Assembly (NCBI GenBank): GCA_026686845.1
Contig: JAIVEN010000010.1
Span: 29,424,001-29,488,000 of the forward strand
DNA: 64,000 nucleotides
Origin: Adenanthera pavonina
Taxonomy: Eukaryota > Streptophyta > Magnoliopsida > Fabales > Fabaceae
Direction of reading: 5' to 3'
Within the stretch, counting starts at the first letter, position 1. Every line of letters starts with the position of its first letter. The notes below the pieces were generated by a model. The model made no database searches, was not told the origin of the DNA, and saw nothing but the letters and a program-made list of their open reading frames with translations. The translations under genes and the position numbers were made by a program. This document shows positions 11,401 through 25,587 of the stretch, piece after piece.

Positions 11401-13486
11401 TTAATCTAATTTATATATCCAACTTATATTATACAATATAAGAGAACAGTGGATATATTGGTACATAACATGATATATGCATTATAAACATAATTAAACG
11501 TATGTTAATGCACATTTTACTTCTTTTAGAAATAATGTATACGTTAGACAATTATGTTGTATTTGTTTCTTATTATTCTACATTTGTCATCATTAAAACT
11601 TATATTATATTAAATTTAACATAAATATCATAGAAGTATTGGATATGACACATATCTCATGCGTCAATACTATCAAATCTAAAAGTATAAGATACAATAC
11701 TTTTAAAATACATACATATATAAAACACAAAAAATTTAAAACACAAAAAAAGTTAATAAAAACAAGAAATATATTTGTAAAAGAAAATCCAAACTAACAA
11801 TATATTTATAGTCCTTTAATAACTTTTGATAATTTTGAAAACCAAGCAAAATACATAAAACTATTTTAAATTTTCTTACTTCTTATTTCCTACTAATGTG
11901 AATAGTCATCATATGTAAATAGGACAATTCTAGGTCTGGTTCATCAAAAGACAAGATTGTCACGTCTAAAACTCTAGAATCAACAAAGTTATCCCATGCA
12001 TCCCCACCAATGAAATAAAAGAAATTTATTTAGATTACTTAGAGTATAAGTAAATAAAAAAATCTATTTAGATTTTAATTAAAATAAATATATTTTTTTA
12101 TGATAAAAGATAACATAATATAAAGTTTACAAGTAGATTTGACAAGAAGAAATCTATTCCTAATTTTTAATTGACAAGTAAATATAATATTTATTTTAAT
12201 TTCTAAAAGATACTTTAAAATATTTGAAAAGTATCAAGCCGTATTAACTTTGATCTAATATGTATATGATACATATAGAAAATTATTTTTGTTTTAAAAA
12301 AATAATAAATTAGATACTTAGTAAATATATATCTAAAAAATATCGAAACTTATTGATATCGAAAAAATATCTGATACAGATAAATCAAATAATTTGAAGT
12401 ATCAATGCATCATGAGAGCAAATATCATTTTTAGGAGAGTATGATCTACATGTTTTTTAGGCACAACTTCATCTTATATACATACATATATATATATATA
12501 TAGGTTTCATCTTATATATAATTCTTCTTAGCAACTATGGTGACCAGAGGTTGGAGTTTCTTCACCATCAAATTGAACTTTGGCAATAATAGACTTCAAA
12601 TTTTCATGCACACACACATGTGGAAGTCTGTATTCTTGTGACTGAGTGTGCAATTCTTCTTTCTATCACTCCATTGTGCTTCTGTGCGGAAACCTCTTTC
12701 TCTATCAATTCATTTTAAGACAAAATATTCACTTCGTAAATTTTAATTTAAAAATTTCTTTTTCCAAAATCACATGTACATATCCATATCCTTAAATTGC
12801 TTACCAATCAATATTTATATTTTATCTCGACACATTTTTCCATGCAATATATGGTGCTCGAAAAATGAGTCTTCATAACTTATGCTACTATAAATTTTAC
12901 ATTATGTATTGCCAATTTTATCACATAATTGCGTACTTTTAACAAATATGTAAATAATCAAAAACTCCAATGCTCATCAGATGGCCTCATCAGAAATTCT
13001 TTGGACAACTGGCTCTTATCTCTTGCAAATTATGATGCGTCATCATTTGGCCACACTTGGCAGCTAAGGAGTGATAGCTTTTTTTCAAAAGTGAGAAAAG
13101 ACCGAATTCTCTCCTTGTTATTTATGGGGGCTGCGAGTGGAAATGTGTCAAATAAGAAATTTGATTGGCTGGGGAATTCCTAAGAAATTGGGTAAGATAG
13201 CTGCTCTATTTTCAATTCTGAATTGAAATCCTTTAGACTTAGCACCAGAGACTTTCATCGTTTCTTTATACGGCACCGAAGCCGCTTTTAGCCATGCACA
13301 ACAAGTGCTACATGCACCATCTGTCTTACAAAAGTTTTAAGGTCAGTTTACAAATTTCACAATGAAGAATTGACTGCGCAAAAACGTTTTCTTTTTCCTC
13401 TTTATCATTTTCTCCTCAGAAGAATAGGAACCGAAATCATCAACACTGAAATATGTTCATTCCTATTGTCATACAGTGGCCAAGCC
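11400..13486. other. AT-rich intergenic DNA with two coding-like scraps
   Basis: Mostly AT-rich and featureless. Two scraps have protein-like composition. On the minus strand over about 12535-12650, one frame reads EELHTQSQEYRLPH and VQFDGEETPTSGHH. On the plus strand at 12929-13183, an 84-codon frame contains WLLSLANYDASSFGHTW. I recognise neither; they could be remnants of a captured or decayed gene. An AT microsatellite lies at about 12487-12502. Confidence 0.3.
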
Positions 13487-16400
13487 CTACTCAACCACAG
13501 CTAATAAATCACTTGCTTTACAGAAGCAGTGCTTTGCATCAGATCCCAAATCCACCTGACAAATAATTACACCCCAAGTATTACTAGCAATTCATAAATA
13601 ATGATATGAGAAAGAAAGCAACAGCAAAAATGTTAAACTCGCAGCTAGGATTTGGATCTTCTTAAATTAAAAGCTCATAAAATGCCTCTGACGTAAGAGA
13701 GAAATAGAGAAAAAAAAGAAAAGAACTGTAAGAAAGAAAAAGTAGGATTTATACACATTCTCTTTCTTTTTTTGGTACATGATGTAGCAACAAGCAAGAA
13801 TATGAACCTGAGACCTTTAGCTAACAACCCAGAGCTTTCACCATAAGGTCATACCTAGTGGCTCAACTATGTTCTTTTTCTAGTGATCATATTGCAACAT
13901 TCATTTCAACAATGCAGTACTGAACAGACTTGCATATTGGAGAATACACTGCCTTCATAATGCTAGCAATTTATAAAGAAATAAGAGCTCGGAGTTGTCA
14001 GAGGCCAATGATGGTTTCACCAAATGTTAGGAAACTAACGCCATGCCAGGGAACTCATAAGGAATTTTGTTTTTTTTTTTTTTTCCTTTTTAACTTTTGT
14101 ATTAGTTCCTAATTAATTCGCCAGGTGCTCTACTAATAAAAGTAGGTAAAAATAGGGAAATTAACACTGAAGGACCCCATAACTTATTGACAGTTAAGGA
14201 TCTTAAAAATCAAAATTTCTCTCCAAGACCGTAGAAATAAGTTCCATTCACTGCTTCTAAAAGTTAGCACTCATACTTACTCAAATTATAATATAGTCTT
14301 CCAAATACAAAGGTGTTTTCATACAGTAACAAATTTAATACGTAAAATCAGACAAATCAAAATGTAACTTTAAGGAGCATAAGTGATAACTTAAAGAAGC
14401 ACGAATGATGGTATGTTTTGGGTGGTGGTGGCCACCCCAAAAGCACTTATATAATTGCTTTTGCTTACAATTTTTTTTTTTTTTTTGATTGTTTGTGGTG
14501 GGTGGGGGTACCTTATTACTATGGTCATTGAGGCATTTCAATTTTTAAAATCCTTAACTGTCAATATGACAAAATATAGATCCTTCAGTATCATTTTTCC
14601 TAGAAAATATATCTCTCATAAGTTATTTATCACATCTTATATACTTTTTCTAGCCAACCCATTAAAAAAATCCTTCTGACCAATTAGCTTAAAGCTTAGA
14701 TGATAATCACCTTCATCAAATAATCTAAATATAAGTTACAGCGAAGATAGTTATGCCACTCACCTCATAAGCATTTATGTCTGAAAATAAAACCTGCAAA
14801 AGAATATTCATTAGCCACATCAAAATCATACTCCTACCCAAGATGATTAAAAGGCAAACAAAATTCTTCTCCCATTCAAAAGGAGAAACCTAAAACAATG
14901 CATAAACAACAATAACAACATAATTAGTCTTATCCCATCATTGACGAATTATTATTTGGTAGCACTTGCAGTGCGTGGAAACTGCTTTTTCAATACCATC
15001 ATGGGGTAAGTCACTTTAAATTAAGTCTACCTTTGTCATACCAAAACATTGCATAACTTATTTATGCTTAATCTCTACAACCCTCATGACATATACTAAA
15101 TAAATAAATATAATCACTAACATCCTTCATTGATGAGATATTTCAGATACATGCAAAAAACCATATGTAAATCCCATTGTTATACAATATAATTATAGCC
15201 TACTTAATGGCCAATTAATTTGCTGTGATTTGAGACATTAGGTAGGAAGGGGTCACTTTGTCTTTAGATGAATAACTTCTGCTGCCTCTCATCAGCATCC
15301 CACTCATGGCTTCTTTAAGGGAACTACTATATTAGACATGCAGAGGGATCAGGTATCTATATTGCAAGATTCATTTGGCATTCACAGAATACTAATTACA
15401 CATGTAAAAGGAAGAATAGGCATGGATACAGGGGGCAGAGGGTGGAAGATGGTAAATAGTTGACTGGTGGAATAAAATATTAATGCTGGTGAAACAAAAA
15501 AATGCACTTTGGGAGACTCACAAGGGTGATTCAGTTAATTATTGGAGGAATTTCAAGGCCGTTCTGGAGTAGCAATTAAAATAGGGGGTCGGAGTTTCAG
15601 CATGGGCTTGAAGGTATCTAGCAGCCTCATGATAGAGATTATCTTCTGGGTTTTTTTCTTCTTTTTCCCAGTATTTAGTCATCCAGGACTGGGTCCATTT
15701 GCTGAATTTCTACCAAATTCAGAAGTACATGTCTAGTTTCACACTCTTGTTCTATTACTAGTTGATATCCAAAGAACAGTCTCTGCCATTCCCAAAAAAA
15801 TTGCTGTATTCACCCATCTGTACATCACAACATGGGCAGGTAACTTATTTAAGAAGCCTCTAGCATGTAAATGTACTGCTTTAAGATTAGATCCAACAAA
15901 TAACCAAATGGATGGAGCAATAACGAGATAATTATCATACTACATCAATAATAAGATTGTTACACAGACATGAAAAGCTAACCTTCTTGCCAGCCTCTAC
16001 TTGTCGAACATCTGCACCTACAGAAAGAATCTGGAAAAAAGATGAAGAAAATTAGAATATTACAAAGGTAGATCTAAAGCAGACTCCAAGAACAGTTTTA
16101 GGCCCTTAGAGCACTATGGAGTTCCATGTCTGCTTACTTCTCCCATTAGATATCGCTCAAATTTAACAGCTGACTTTGGCAATAAGACCCCACCAGATGT
16201 TTTCTGTGCCAACGTACAATCATAAATCAGGTACAAAATATGGTATTGGTATTCAATTTGTCAAATGGGAAAAAAATCTTATGAAAACTAAGCCAAACTA
16301 TAATATAAATGATATCAAAGCCAATTAACTATAAAAAGATGATCTGATGATTCAATTACAAGTAATATATTATTTGAGATATTTGCAACATCCACACATT

Positions 16401-17693
16401 ATATATTATTTTTTATTACATTTTTTTCCATTTTTCCTACTGAATTAGAGAATGATATTAACGATATCACAGCCAATTAATGATGCAAAAGATATCTGAT
16501 AATTCATTCACAAGTAATATATAATTTGAGCTACTTGTAATAAGAGGGTCATGGATCTTTGATCACTTATTCTAGGAAAAGGCCCAAAGCTTCGGCTGTG
16601 TAGGGGAGAGTGAGAGTTATGTAGGCTGTGTCGAGGAGAGAAGGAAGGAAATTCTGAGTTTCTTGTGGAGAGTCAATGCCTCTTGAAAGAACAGGAAACA
16701 GGGAGCTTGTGTTTGTGTTTACTCTTCCTTTCATTTTCCAGAATTGTAGTTTGCGATTCTCACTAAGACTTACACTCTGGTGAGAATATATTGAATTAAT
16801 AAGAATTCTGGAATAAAATCACAACATAATATCCAGACAATATACATTATTTTTCATTACATATTTTTTCCCATTTTTCCTTCTTTCTATTAATAAAAAT
16901 CTGCAAAGAACCTTCTATAATGTACCTGTGTTTGTGTTTTTTTTTTTTTTGGGGGGGGGGGGTTGTGGTTGGGCTAAAAACCTTTTATCGACTGGAAAAA
17001 TTAAGAAAAGTTGAAAGGTAGGCTAGCTGAATAAAGGCGAAAAAAAACATCAAATGAAGTACCACTCACATTCACATACTCCTTATATCTTTACGAGTAA
17101 TTTCTACATCAAAATTCCATAATGTACTTGCAACTTGCACCTCAAAATATCAATTGAAAAGACTAGAAACCAAGGACAGAAACCATGATCAGAATTATAA
17201 ACAGTCAAGCCAACTTCAACAACGTCAGAGTCATATATCAAATAATAAGAGGAGTCCACATCATACTTCTGCTAGCTCTTCCAAACGAATGAGAACTCTA
17301 TCAGCTTGCGGAGCCACCTGAAACCCACATCCATAATGCAGGGTTAAAAGCAAATAGACTGTCAAATACTAATTTTTCTCTTCTTTTTCAAAGATTAATT
17401 ATGAAGTAAAATGTAACGTGTGTAAACATACTGAAAGTAATAAATAGCTAAAAATTACATAAAAACCTTGGTGGGCTCCCATTTCTTCGCGATTGCATTA
17501 ACCTTCAGTGTGTTCTTCCGAAAACCTACATAATTAAAGGAAAAGGTGAAGAAATTAATGAGGTAGAGAATTTGCAGAACGGAAATGGTAGTGAGAAAGA
17601 GATAGACGTACCTGTAAGTCTTTGGTGAGAGGAAGAGAAGGTAGAGGTTGGGCATAAGAAAGGTCTAGGAAAGGTAACGAAGGAGGAGGCCAT
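13487..17693 (-). CDS. CPN10: 10 kDa chaperonin, chloroplastic (Cpn10, GroES family)
   Basis: Co-chaperonin that caps the plastid Cpn60 folding chamber. Seven exons join in frame on the minus strand: 17612-17693, 17467-17525, 17267-17317, 16138-16203, 15983-16030, 14764-14793 and 13487-13555, giving 134 residues plus stop. All junctions are GT-AG and phases fit. Residues 1 to about 32 (MASSFVTFPRPF..., Ser/Thr-rich, no acidic residues) form a plastid transit peptide. Then come the KKWEP start of the mature domain, APQADRVLIRLEELAE, the mobile loop (KTSGGVLLPKSAVKFE) that contacts Cpn60, VLFSDINAYE, and a closing KHCFCKASDLLAVVE. The length matches the single-domain plastid Cpn10 of Arabidopsis (about 138 residues), not the double-domain Cpn20. 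The ATG at 17693 is the first in frame with the transit peptide. A mononucleotide T/G tract sits in an intron. Identity is firm. Confidence 0.93.
16937..16962. repeat. T14-G12 homopolymer junction
   Basis: Fourteen T then twelve G on the plus strand, inside an intron of the chaperonin gene (the one between 16203 and 17267). Such runs are prone to assembly or polymerase-slippage error, so exact lengths should not be trusted. Confidence 0.85.
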
Positions 17694-17699
17694 GGATAA

Positions 17700-19710
17700 G
17701 GCGGGTGAGTGCAAGAGAAGGCTGAAATAGAAACGAGGCAGCGAAGGGGAGACGAGCTCCTTAAACCCTTTTTCATTTATCGTATACCGGTTGCTAGGTT
17801 CTAGAGAGTTCGGGAGTTCATCGTGAAAACTAGTTTGGTACAAAAACAAAATGGAATAAGAAAATAAAAATGAAATTCTCTTTACCATCGACTTAAATAA
17901 AGCTAAAAATAGTTTCCCTTATTTTTTTCGTTTTAAAATTATTTTTCCATGAATTAGGAAAAATAATGCTTTGTCCATACATCAAACCCAGCCTTACTGT
18001 TGTTAATTTTATTTAGAACATTAAAATTAACTAGAATTAATATCTTGATATCATGATTAATAGAAATATAAATAAGTGAAATTAATAGAAATAAAATTAA
18101 AAATTTTGACTTTTTCTTTTAAAAGTTTAATTAAGTAATAAAAGTCCATATATCTTATAATAGGGAGATAAGAAGAAAAAATCTGACATTTGTTAGCTTC
18201 TCTCCTAATATCATTTAGAAGCCATTTCCATGAGTTCTCTTTTTTCTTTTTCTTATTCTTATTTTCAAATTCAACAATTGCAAACACACATAAAACTTCC
18301 CTTAATGAGGAGTACTTATCCAACCCTATAGTTATCTACACCCCATGAAATAATCCTTCTTGAGTCCCTCTAAAATATACAAAATATCTCAAGTCGATGT
18401 AATTTTCACCTTGAAAGTGTTGTTTATGAAGAAGTGAGCTGCTCCTAATTTGAAGGCCTTCTCAACTTGCAACTTTACTATGGAGTAAATAATTATTTTC
18501 ACCTTGAAATGAAATTTGGTATGTTTCAAATGCTTACAAAATGTCGGAGAAAGATCTTCTTTTATTAATAATTACGTTGTCTGCTTATATTCAAAATTTG
18601 ATTTATTACTGACTCAACAGTTGTACAGCATGGATTAAGTATCCCAGTCGAAGTAAGGATTACTTTTTCTTGGATACTAGGGAGAACAGGAATGGCTGGT
18701 TGACATACTCCAGATGAGTTTTATATTCATCAAAGCAAATGGATTTCCTGTGACTACATATCTAATTTTCATCATTCAAATCAGATTTTAGATGCTTTTT
18801 ATTTTATCATTCTCTGCATTATCATTGATCCCACTCTATCTTGATCTCTTTACTGTTCTGGCACCTCAAATAAAAATGGATTATATTTGCTTTTCATGAC
18901 AAAATCAACCATCTGTAGTACATGTAACACCAATATAGTCCAGAATTCGCGAGTACTCACTCAGTTATTCAAAAAGATAATGGAGTTCTGCGAACTTGTC
19001 TCCGAATTCTCAGCATTCTCTATCTCCTCTGTACCTAGTTATTTTGTTCTTGAGCTGCAAAGAAGATGGTTGAGAATGGAGTGATATAACTAAATTGGAT
19101 CTCGACAATCAAGTATCAAATAATTATACAACAACATTAACAGCCTTCTTATGTTACAATCAAATAATTATATCTATGAACAAAATAAAAAGTGATGAGA
19201 AAGAATAAAATTACATGTAAAGTGTTTTTTTTTTCCTTGTCAATCTCTGCCTCCGTTGTCATTCTTGGGATTCAGGAGGATTAAGTTGATGATGCAAGCT
19301 GGGATGCATTTATTTTTCAACAAAGCAAACCTTCAGCTGTCCGGAAACATCTTTCCCTCCCATTAACAAATTCCTTGAAAATGCTGGGACCTCAAAATTC
19401 GTGATTTTTTATTGGCTTTTGGGCCAACATTTACAGATTTTGAAATTAGTTTAGCTGCATTATTATTATTTTCAGTTTTCACAAGGACACAGCGGCTATT
19501 GGGGACCATCAGCATGGACATTTGCCCCTAGTTTCTGCAGCAATATCCCCAATCAAGCACTTTCCTCCCTTCCTTTAATCCCTTTTCATCAATATTTCTA
19601 TTTCCCTTTCTTGTCGCGTTGAAACCCCGTAGAATCCCCTTCTCACACACTAGTTGTCCTCTTCACCCTCCATTTTCCTGGTTGAGCAAACTCCATTTCT
19701 TGACCTTTGG
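17700..19710. other. Divergent intergenic region between Cpn10 and the GPI-anchored protein gene
   Basis: The two genes point away from each other, so this 2 kb holds both promoters. The first 200 bases contain the Cpn10 leader. The last 200 bases before 19716 are pyrimidine-rich (TTTCCTCCC, CTTCACCCTCC), as is common for plant 5' leaders. The short frames at 18057-18323 and 18887-19084 show no recognisable protein. Confidence 0.4.
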
Positions 19711-19715
19711 AAACG

Positions 19716-22700
19716 ATGATGATGAAGAAGCTCTGCTGCTATGAGCTTTGCATTTTCTGTTATCTGCTGTGGGCTGCTCTTGTTTACTCCAAGAACCATG
19801 GTACTTCTACCGCCTTTTCTTTTTCATCCATCTTTTGACATTTTGAACTGTTTCTGCGTGTTAAAATCCCAATGATTCGTGTGCTTGTGTTTCTTGTCAT
19901 GGGAGGTTCTGCTTGGTTGTTCTGATACTGTATCGTATATTAATTTAGAAGGATAGAGTAGTTGGTGTACAATGTGTGCGTTGGAGAACACTATAATGCT
20001 GTTATTACGCTGTACTTCCTCGTTCTGCTTCTTGTTTTTGCCTTAAAGTTGGGTTTTTCAGATCCTGAAAAGAGCATTTAAGGGAAGGTTGCAAAATTAA
20101 GCTAAGTTCACTTAGGACCCTTATGGTTTATCCTTGTTGTAGAAGCTTGGAAACTTTAGTAAATGTTTCCTGTTACCCTTCTCAATAATTGGAGTCAGAT
20201 ATATAAGCAGTTGACAATGGAGTAACATCTTCATGTGCACTTTTGATATTGTTCAGAGGAACCTGTCAGTGTCTAACTGCTTGCTAATACTTCTGTAACC
20301 TTCTGGTTTCAAAGTAATGGGTATAGATTACTACCTGTAAAGCCTTCAATAAGATACTGCAATTACTAAATTAGCTAGAACATCGGCTCATGGGAATGGT
20401 ACTTTGATAGTATGTACGGGGAAGAGATGTGGATAAGTGAAATTAAAGCCTTGGACTGCTCAGAAGATAATCCTTTACATCTGGAAGTTTTAGCCATACC
20501 TTATTTAACTCCGAGCATTTTACATTGGTCCATTCTTCCTTGTTTCTGCCACTTGAAATAGTGATATTTATATGGATCAATGAAGATCCACTCTTTTGCT
20601 GTCTTTATTGATTGTTTAAAAGCAAACTATTAATCCAATGCTGAAGCCTTAAAGCTTTTTTATTTTAGAAATCATAACCTTCTATTCCTTAGTCATTGCT
20701 TGGTCAAGGACAAGGCCATAATATCCATTTTGACACACGAAGGTAGATATCTTGCTTCAAAGCTATAAGCAGTACATTTGGGCTTTTGGCCATTAGTTCT
20801 CTTGAAAGGCTTCTAGCATGCTGACCAAGAGCTTGCTTAGCCAAAACAGTGTTCTATTTCTGACAACAAGAATAAATTTAGTTGCAATACTTGCCAAACC
20901 CTTGTGTTTTAAACGCTAGATTTAGAGTTTCTCAGAACATGTGATGAATTCTGAACTTCAATGCCTTTCAATCAAGTACCAGTTAGTTCATTCAATAAGC
21001 CAAGAAACTATATGTGAATGTTTTTCCATATAAATATGATTTTTTTCCCTTTGTGTTCCCTGTGATTCATGAGGAATTATAGGTAAAAACTGACACACTT
21101 CTAAAATAATTTGAGTAGTTAGAACCTTGATGATAATGAGTACCCAAAATATAACCTTAATTTAAACAATTTAATTCCATGAATCTATGTATACAATAGT
21201 TACAAATAACATCAATAATCTTTCAAGCATTCACTTTAACAAAATTTCTCCAGAAGTAACAATTTGAATCTTCCATGATACACTGCTTCCCTGCATGCAT
21301 TTTAACTTTAAAAGAGGGATGTCATTGGATTGGCTTCCTCAAGTCGGTTGTAACATTGCATGGTAAACAACTGGAGTCTGCTGGCCCAACTCATCCTATT
21401 TTCATAAGTCATCTTCTCTTTAAGATGCAGGACATAGTGATTTGTTGTGGCAGATAGCTGATCTAGGTGCTCATATTTGTGTCAAGTGTGAGTAAAGAGT
21501 GAGAAAAACCTTCACACTGGGTGGAATTGGATTAGAAAAGAGGAATATAAGTAAAAATGACCTGTGGACCCAAAGTTTTTAAAGTTTTGGGTGAAGAGGT
21601 AGTGTCAAACATGTATGTCCTTTCTAAGTCAAATAAAGAAAAGGTCCAATAAATCTCTCTAATGTTTGAGGCTCTCCTAGATCCTAACTGTGTAGCCCAG
21701 ACCCTATGCAACCTCGTGTTTCTGCCTCATTTTGGAATAACTCAGGCTGAGTTTCCTTTAAAATATCTACTATCTATTATACTAGATAATTTTTGTAAGA
21801 AGCCGATTTGACTAATTTGGCATGTGAATAGTATCATGATTTGACATGTTTGGCTTGTATTGGGCTATGTATTTTGTTGTTTTGTGGCATATTGTTTGAA
21901 TTTTTTGTTTTGAATTTTGATATTAGTGGGTTTCACTGGATGATTTTGTCACAAATATGTCTTCTCAAGCAAGACAAGGGATAGATTTCCAGTTAATTTA
22001 AACAAAGGATTTGCTTGCGTAGCTTAACATACAGTGAGCAATGAATTTAATTGAAAATGTGAATACAGGACAGTTTTTAGGGATAAGCAACCTTATAATG
22101 GGCCTTTATGATGGTTTGTCTTTTGAAGAACAGAGAAGTCAAAGATAACTAGACAAGGTTGTCGAACAGAGAAGGATTACTTATATCAAAGACTAAACAT
22201 AGGACTCTGTACTCTGCGGAACTGAAAGTTGAACTCTGTCATCCCTAATTAAATATAATTGTTACTGCATGTTGAAATTGAGGAAATGAATTGTAGAAGT
22301 GATACTTGTATTAAACCTGAGGATTCTCCTCTTTTGGATTATTAGAGTATTATGTGTTTAAGATTCGTGCACCTTCTACTCTAGTGTTCTTGGCTTTATT
22401 AGGTTTATGAGTTAAGATTCTTGATCATATTATCTAGTGAGGATTATTTTCAATTCTTTTCTCTTTACCTATCTGGGATTCTATCAAAATATTTGATGAA
22501 TCTGGTTCTAAGAAAAGCAAGTATTCACAGTTGATTGGACTGGCTCAATGGCTCCTGAGTTTGAATAATGCTATTAATGTCTTCTACTAATTGTCTGAAA
22601 TGTTAAGGGCTAGGCTTGGTCTTTGTTGAAATAGCGGACTAACCAGACTCAAACTATGAGAAAATTAGGGAATTGAATATACTTCAGGAGACATGACAAA

Positions 22701-23592
22701 GAAGGAAATGAAACTTGATATGTACTCTCTGATGTAAGGGTTTTGAGTTGGGACAACCCCTTAAACTGGTCGGGGCAGTTTTGGAATATTATTAAACATT
22801 ACAAAGAATATTTTAATAGCCAAACATGAGAATGTTTGATTCTCAAGTATGTAGCAAAGTGTAGAGAATACTTATGACGACAAACGTAAAAAAATTAATA
22901 TTCTTTGGGAATTACATTCTCAGGAATGCAAGATTCTGAGAACTGAAAGGTCCCCTTAAGTAATTTGTGCCTTATATGAGCCTTGTTATGATCTCTATCC
23001 TACAGGAAATCCAGCAAATGATCTTGTAACCATCATCAACAATAACCGAACAGCTCAGAAGCTCCCACGATTAAACGACAGTCCAGGTCTCGGGTGCATG
23101 GCCTTACAGTACGTGGAACTATGCAAATGGAACTGCACAGAAAACAATACGGTGAACTGCGAGCCATCAGAAGATGACTTCACTGAAGTATTTGCTCCCA
23201 ACTGTGGCGTGGAACTTCCCACTTTCGGCACTATAACGGGGCAAATCGTAGGCTGTCAAAGTAAGTATGTAGAGCCACCATTAGCTTTTTCCAATGTTCT
23301 TGTTAAGGACAAGAAATCTGTGTCTCTGCTGAGAAACAAGTCACATACTGAGGTTGGAGTGGGCATGGTTGGAGTCCATAAAGGGTCATTCTTTTGGTGC
23401 ATTTTGTTCAGTAATGGCCTTACAAATTCCACATTTGTGCTTGAAAATCGCGGCGCTGGGATCAAGCAGAACATTGGATGTTACAGTGGAAGCACTACTC
23501 CATGCAGTGAGGGAAAAAGGAATAGTGCAGATTTTTTGTACTTCATAATATCTCTTGTTGTTGTATGCAGTTTATTTTTGCAACAGGTTTAG
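19716..23592 (+). CDS. GPI-anchored glycoprotein-like protein (At1g54860/At3g18050-like)
   Basis: Two exons, 19716-19800 and 23006-23592, join at a GT-AG intron of 3,205 bp to give 223 residues. Exon 1 encodes a signal peptide (MMMKKLCC, then a hydrophobic core CIFCYLLWAALVYS). The mature part begins NPANDLVTIINNNRTAQKLP and holds Cys-rich segments (LGCMALQYVELCKWNC), APNCGVELPTFG, a HTEVGVGMVG stretch and at least three N-x-S/T sites. The tail is a hydrophobic segment without a following charged domain (LYFIISLVVVCSLFL) preceded by small polar residues, the pattern for GPI-anchor addition. I recognise it as the plant family annotated as GPI-anchored glycoprotein membrane precursor; its biochemical role is unknown. 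Three ATG codons stand in tandem at the start; the first is used here. It is expected at the outer face of the plasma membrane. Confidence 0.85.
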
Positions 23593-25100
23593 TGGTTTAT
23601 CTTTGATGATAATGCAAGATGTTCATTTGGGTATGCTTTTTGACTTTATTGTCTGCTTATTTTCTGCCTTTGATTTTTATGGTCTGTTTATTCTCGCAAA
23701 CTAATAAATCCCACGTGCATTTTTCTAAGGTATTTAATATCAAAGTTTTCAATGAACAGGTTTAGTGGTTTGATGCTTGTTCTTCTTAAATAAAAAATAA
23801 AATATAAGTCTTAAATTAAATTTAAAAATAGTCTAAATATCTAATAAAATATTTTTATTTAAAATCTTAATTATCTATTCTCCATTAATAATCTAAAAAA
23901 TGAATGGATAGGAAGGAAGGACACACAATTTGAACAAGGAAGTGTCCATTTGGTTTTCAGTTAGTCAAAAATAAGTTTTGATAGAATTAGTTTTGCAACA
24001 TGATTATGATATAAATTGGTTTTAGACTAACATATTTATGTTTAGATGATTTATTTAAAAATTGGTTTAAATAAAAGTGATTATGTGTGGATGATTTTAA
24101 TTAAAAACATTTTTAGCGCAATAATTTTTCCCAACTTTTAATAAATAATATGATACGTCTAAAATTTAATTTGTATTTATTTAATTGTAAATATAGTTTA
24201 GCTGATGTAACATTTTTTTATAAGTCATGGCCCATGGAAATTAAAATTTTGAAGGAAAATTTTGATCATTAGATAGGACAAATTTTATGGAAATTTTATT
24301 TTCTCAATTTTTTTATTTTTTCTCATTTTTATTGATATATTTTTATTTGACTTTAAAATACATGCATTTAAGAATGGAGAAACGAAACGGAGAAGCATGT
24401 CCTACTTTGCTTATGCTGAAACATGGTTTTGGCCCAAAAATGATTCTTCAACAGGATCACAAAAAATAAGCCAAACACATCTTAATACATTAAACCAAGT
24501 TTGTAGCCCCAAATTTGGTTAGCAACGTGGTGCCAAACATTCACAAAGAGTCTCTCCAACCTTTTAGCTCCTTCCGATACTCCATTGTGGTAGCTGCTTT
24601 GTTGCCAGAAATCAATGCCAGGCAATGGATAATGACGGCCTATTTGGTAGGATGGAAAATGGGTTACGAAAAAGGAAATGGAAAAAGAATTAACAAATTT
24701 CCTAGTTTGGTATGATTAAATGACCTTTCTTAAGAAGGCAAAAATCCTTTACACATGAGAAGGTTTGTTCCATCACTCTATTGAAGGAAAATCGGCACTT
24801 TCCTGAGAATCAAAATTTTGTGATGAATATGCCCTCATGTCTCAGGTTAATTTTCTACTTAAACCAAGCAATTTCTTCCTTGCCTCCTGCTTTCTTCTTC
24901 ATTGAAATAGAAGAATAATACCACAACCCCATAACACCCCCATAATGAAATAATAACTTCCATAACTCATAACCTCCATAACCAATTCTCTAATTAACCT
25001 CTGTAACTCCCATGACCTCCCATTTGTGTTTAATTCCTTAGTTAATGTTATGCTATATTTCTGGACAAAAATAGCCCTCTAACTTAGTATAAAGTGGGCT
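23593..25100. other. Downstream AT-rich region with possible nonautonomous transposon
   Basis: Between about 23940 and 24484 the edges read AAGTGTCCATTTGG on the left and, inverted, AAGATGTGTTTGGC on the right. This is an imperfect terminal inverted repeat of the kind seen in small hAT- or Mutator-like plant elements. No transposase and no clean target duplication were found. The rest is noncoding. Confidence 0.35.
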
Positions 25101-25180
25101 CTTGTATTATGACGGAGGCAAGCAATTGAGAAATCATCCAATTTATCATTTGAGTGTTCTTTCTAGTTTCTGTACCAGCT

Positions 25181-25193
25181 TGGTATTAGAGCC
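25181..25193 (+). promoter_or_regulatory. tRNA-Met primer-binding site of the retrotransposon
   Basis: TGGTATTAGAGCC matches 12 of 13 positions of the standard plant retrotransposon PBS complementary to initiator tRNA-Met. It sits just downstream of an LTR-like CA end. Confidence 0.7.
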
Positions 25194-25587
25194 TGGTTCC
25201 AGAGACAAGAAACCACCAAAAAAACTACTTGGAATTAGAGTCCGCAAAGTTACTGGCGAGAAAGGTCCTGCTAGCTTCGAAAGTCCCATCTCCAATCACT
25301 TTTCAAGAAAATTGACGTCACCATGAATTCAAAAGGTCCAAAAACTGCAGGGTATGACATTTTGTAACCAACAGAGCTTCCACGAGACTCCACACGCCGT
25401 CATCAAAGTTCCATGCGCCGCCCACGTCCCCCATGTGCCAGACCAAGGTTGAAGATGACAACGTCAACAACCACATCACCTTGAGGTGTCCAGTCAGTGA
25501 CATATCAACCAATAATCACTTGTCATGTGACAAGTGTACCACGTAAGCATTCCTAGTCAACCACTTTTCCAAAACTTTCCAAAATTA

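Noticed and set aside
17526..17888. Longer minus-strand frame extending above the Cpn10 start
   Set aside because: The upstream extension is leader sequence; the transit peptide starts at the ATG at 17693, and the frame reads through the intron-1 donor.
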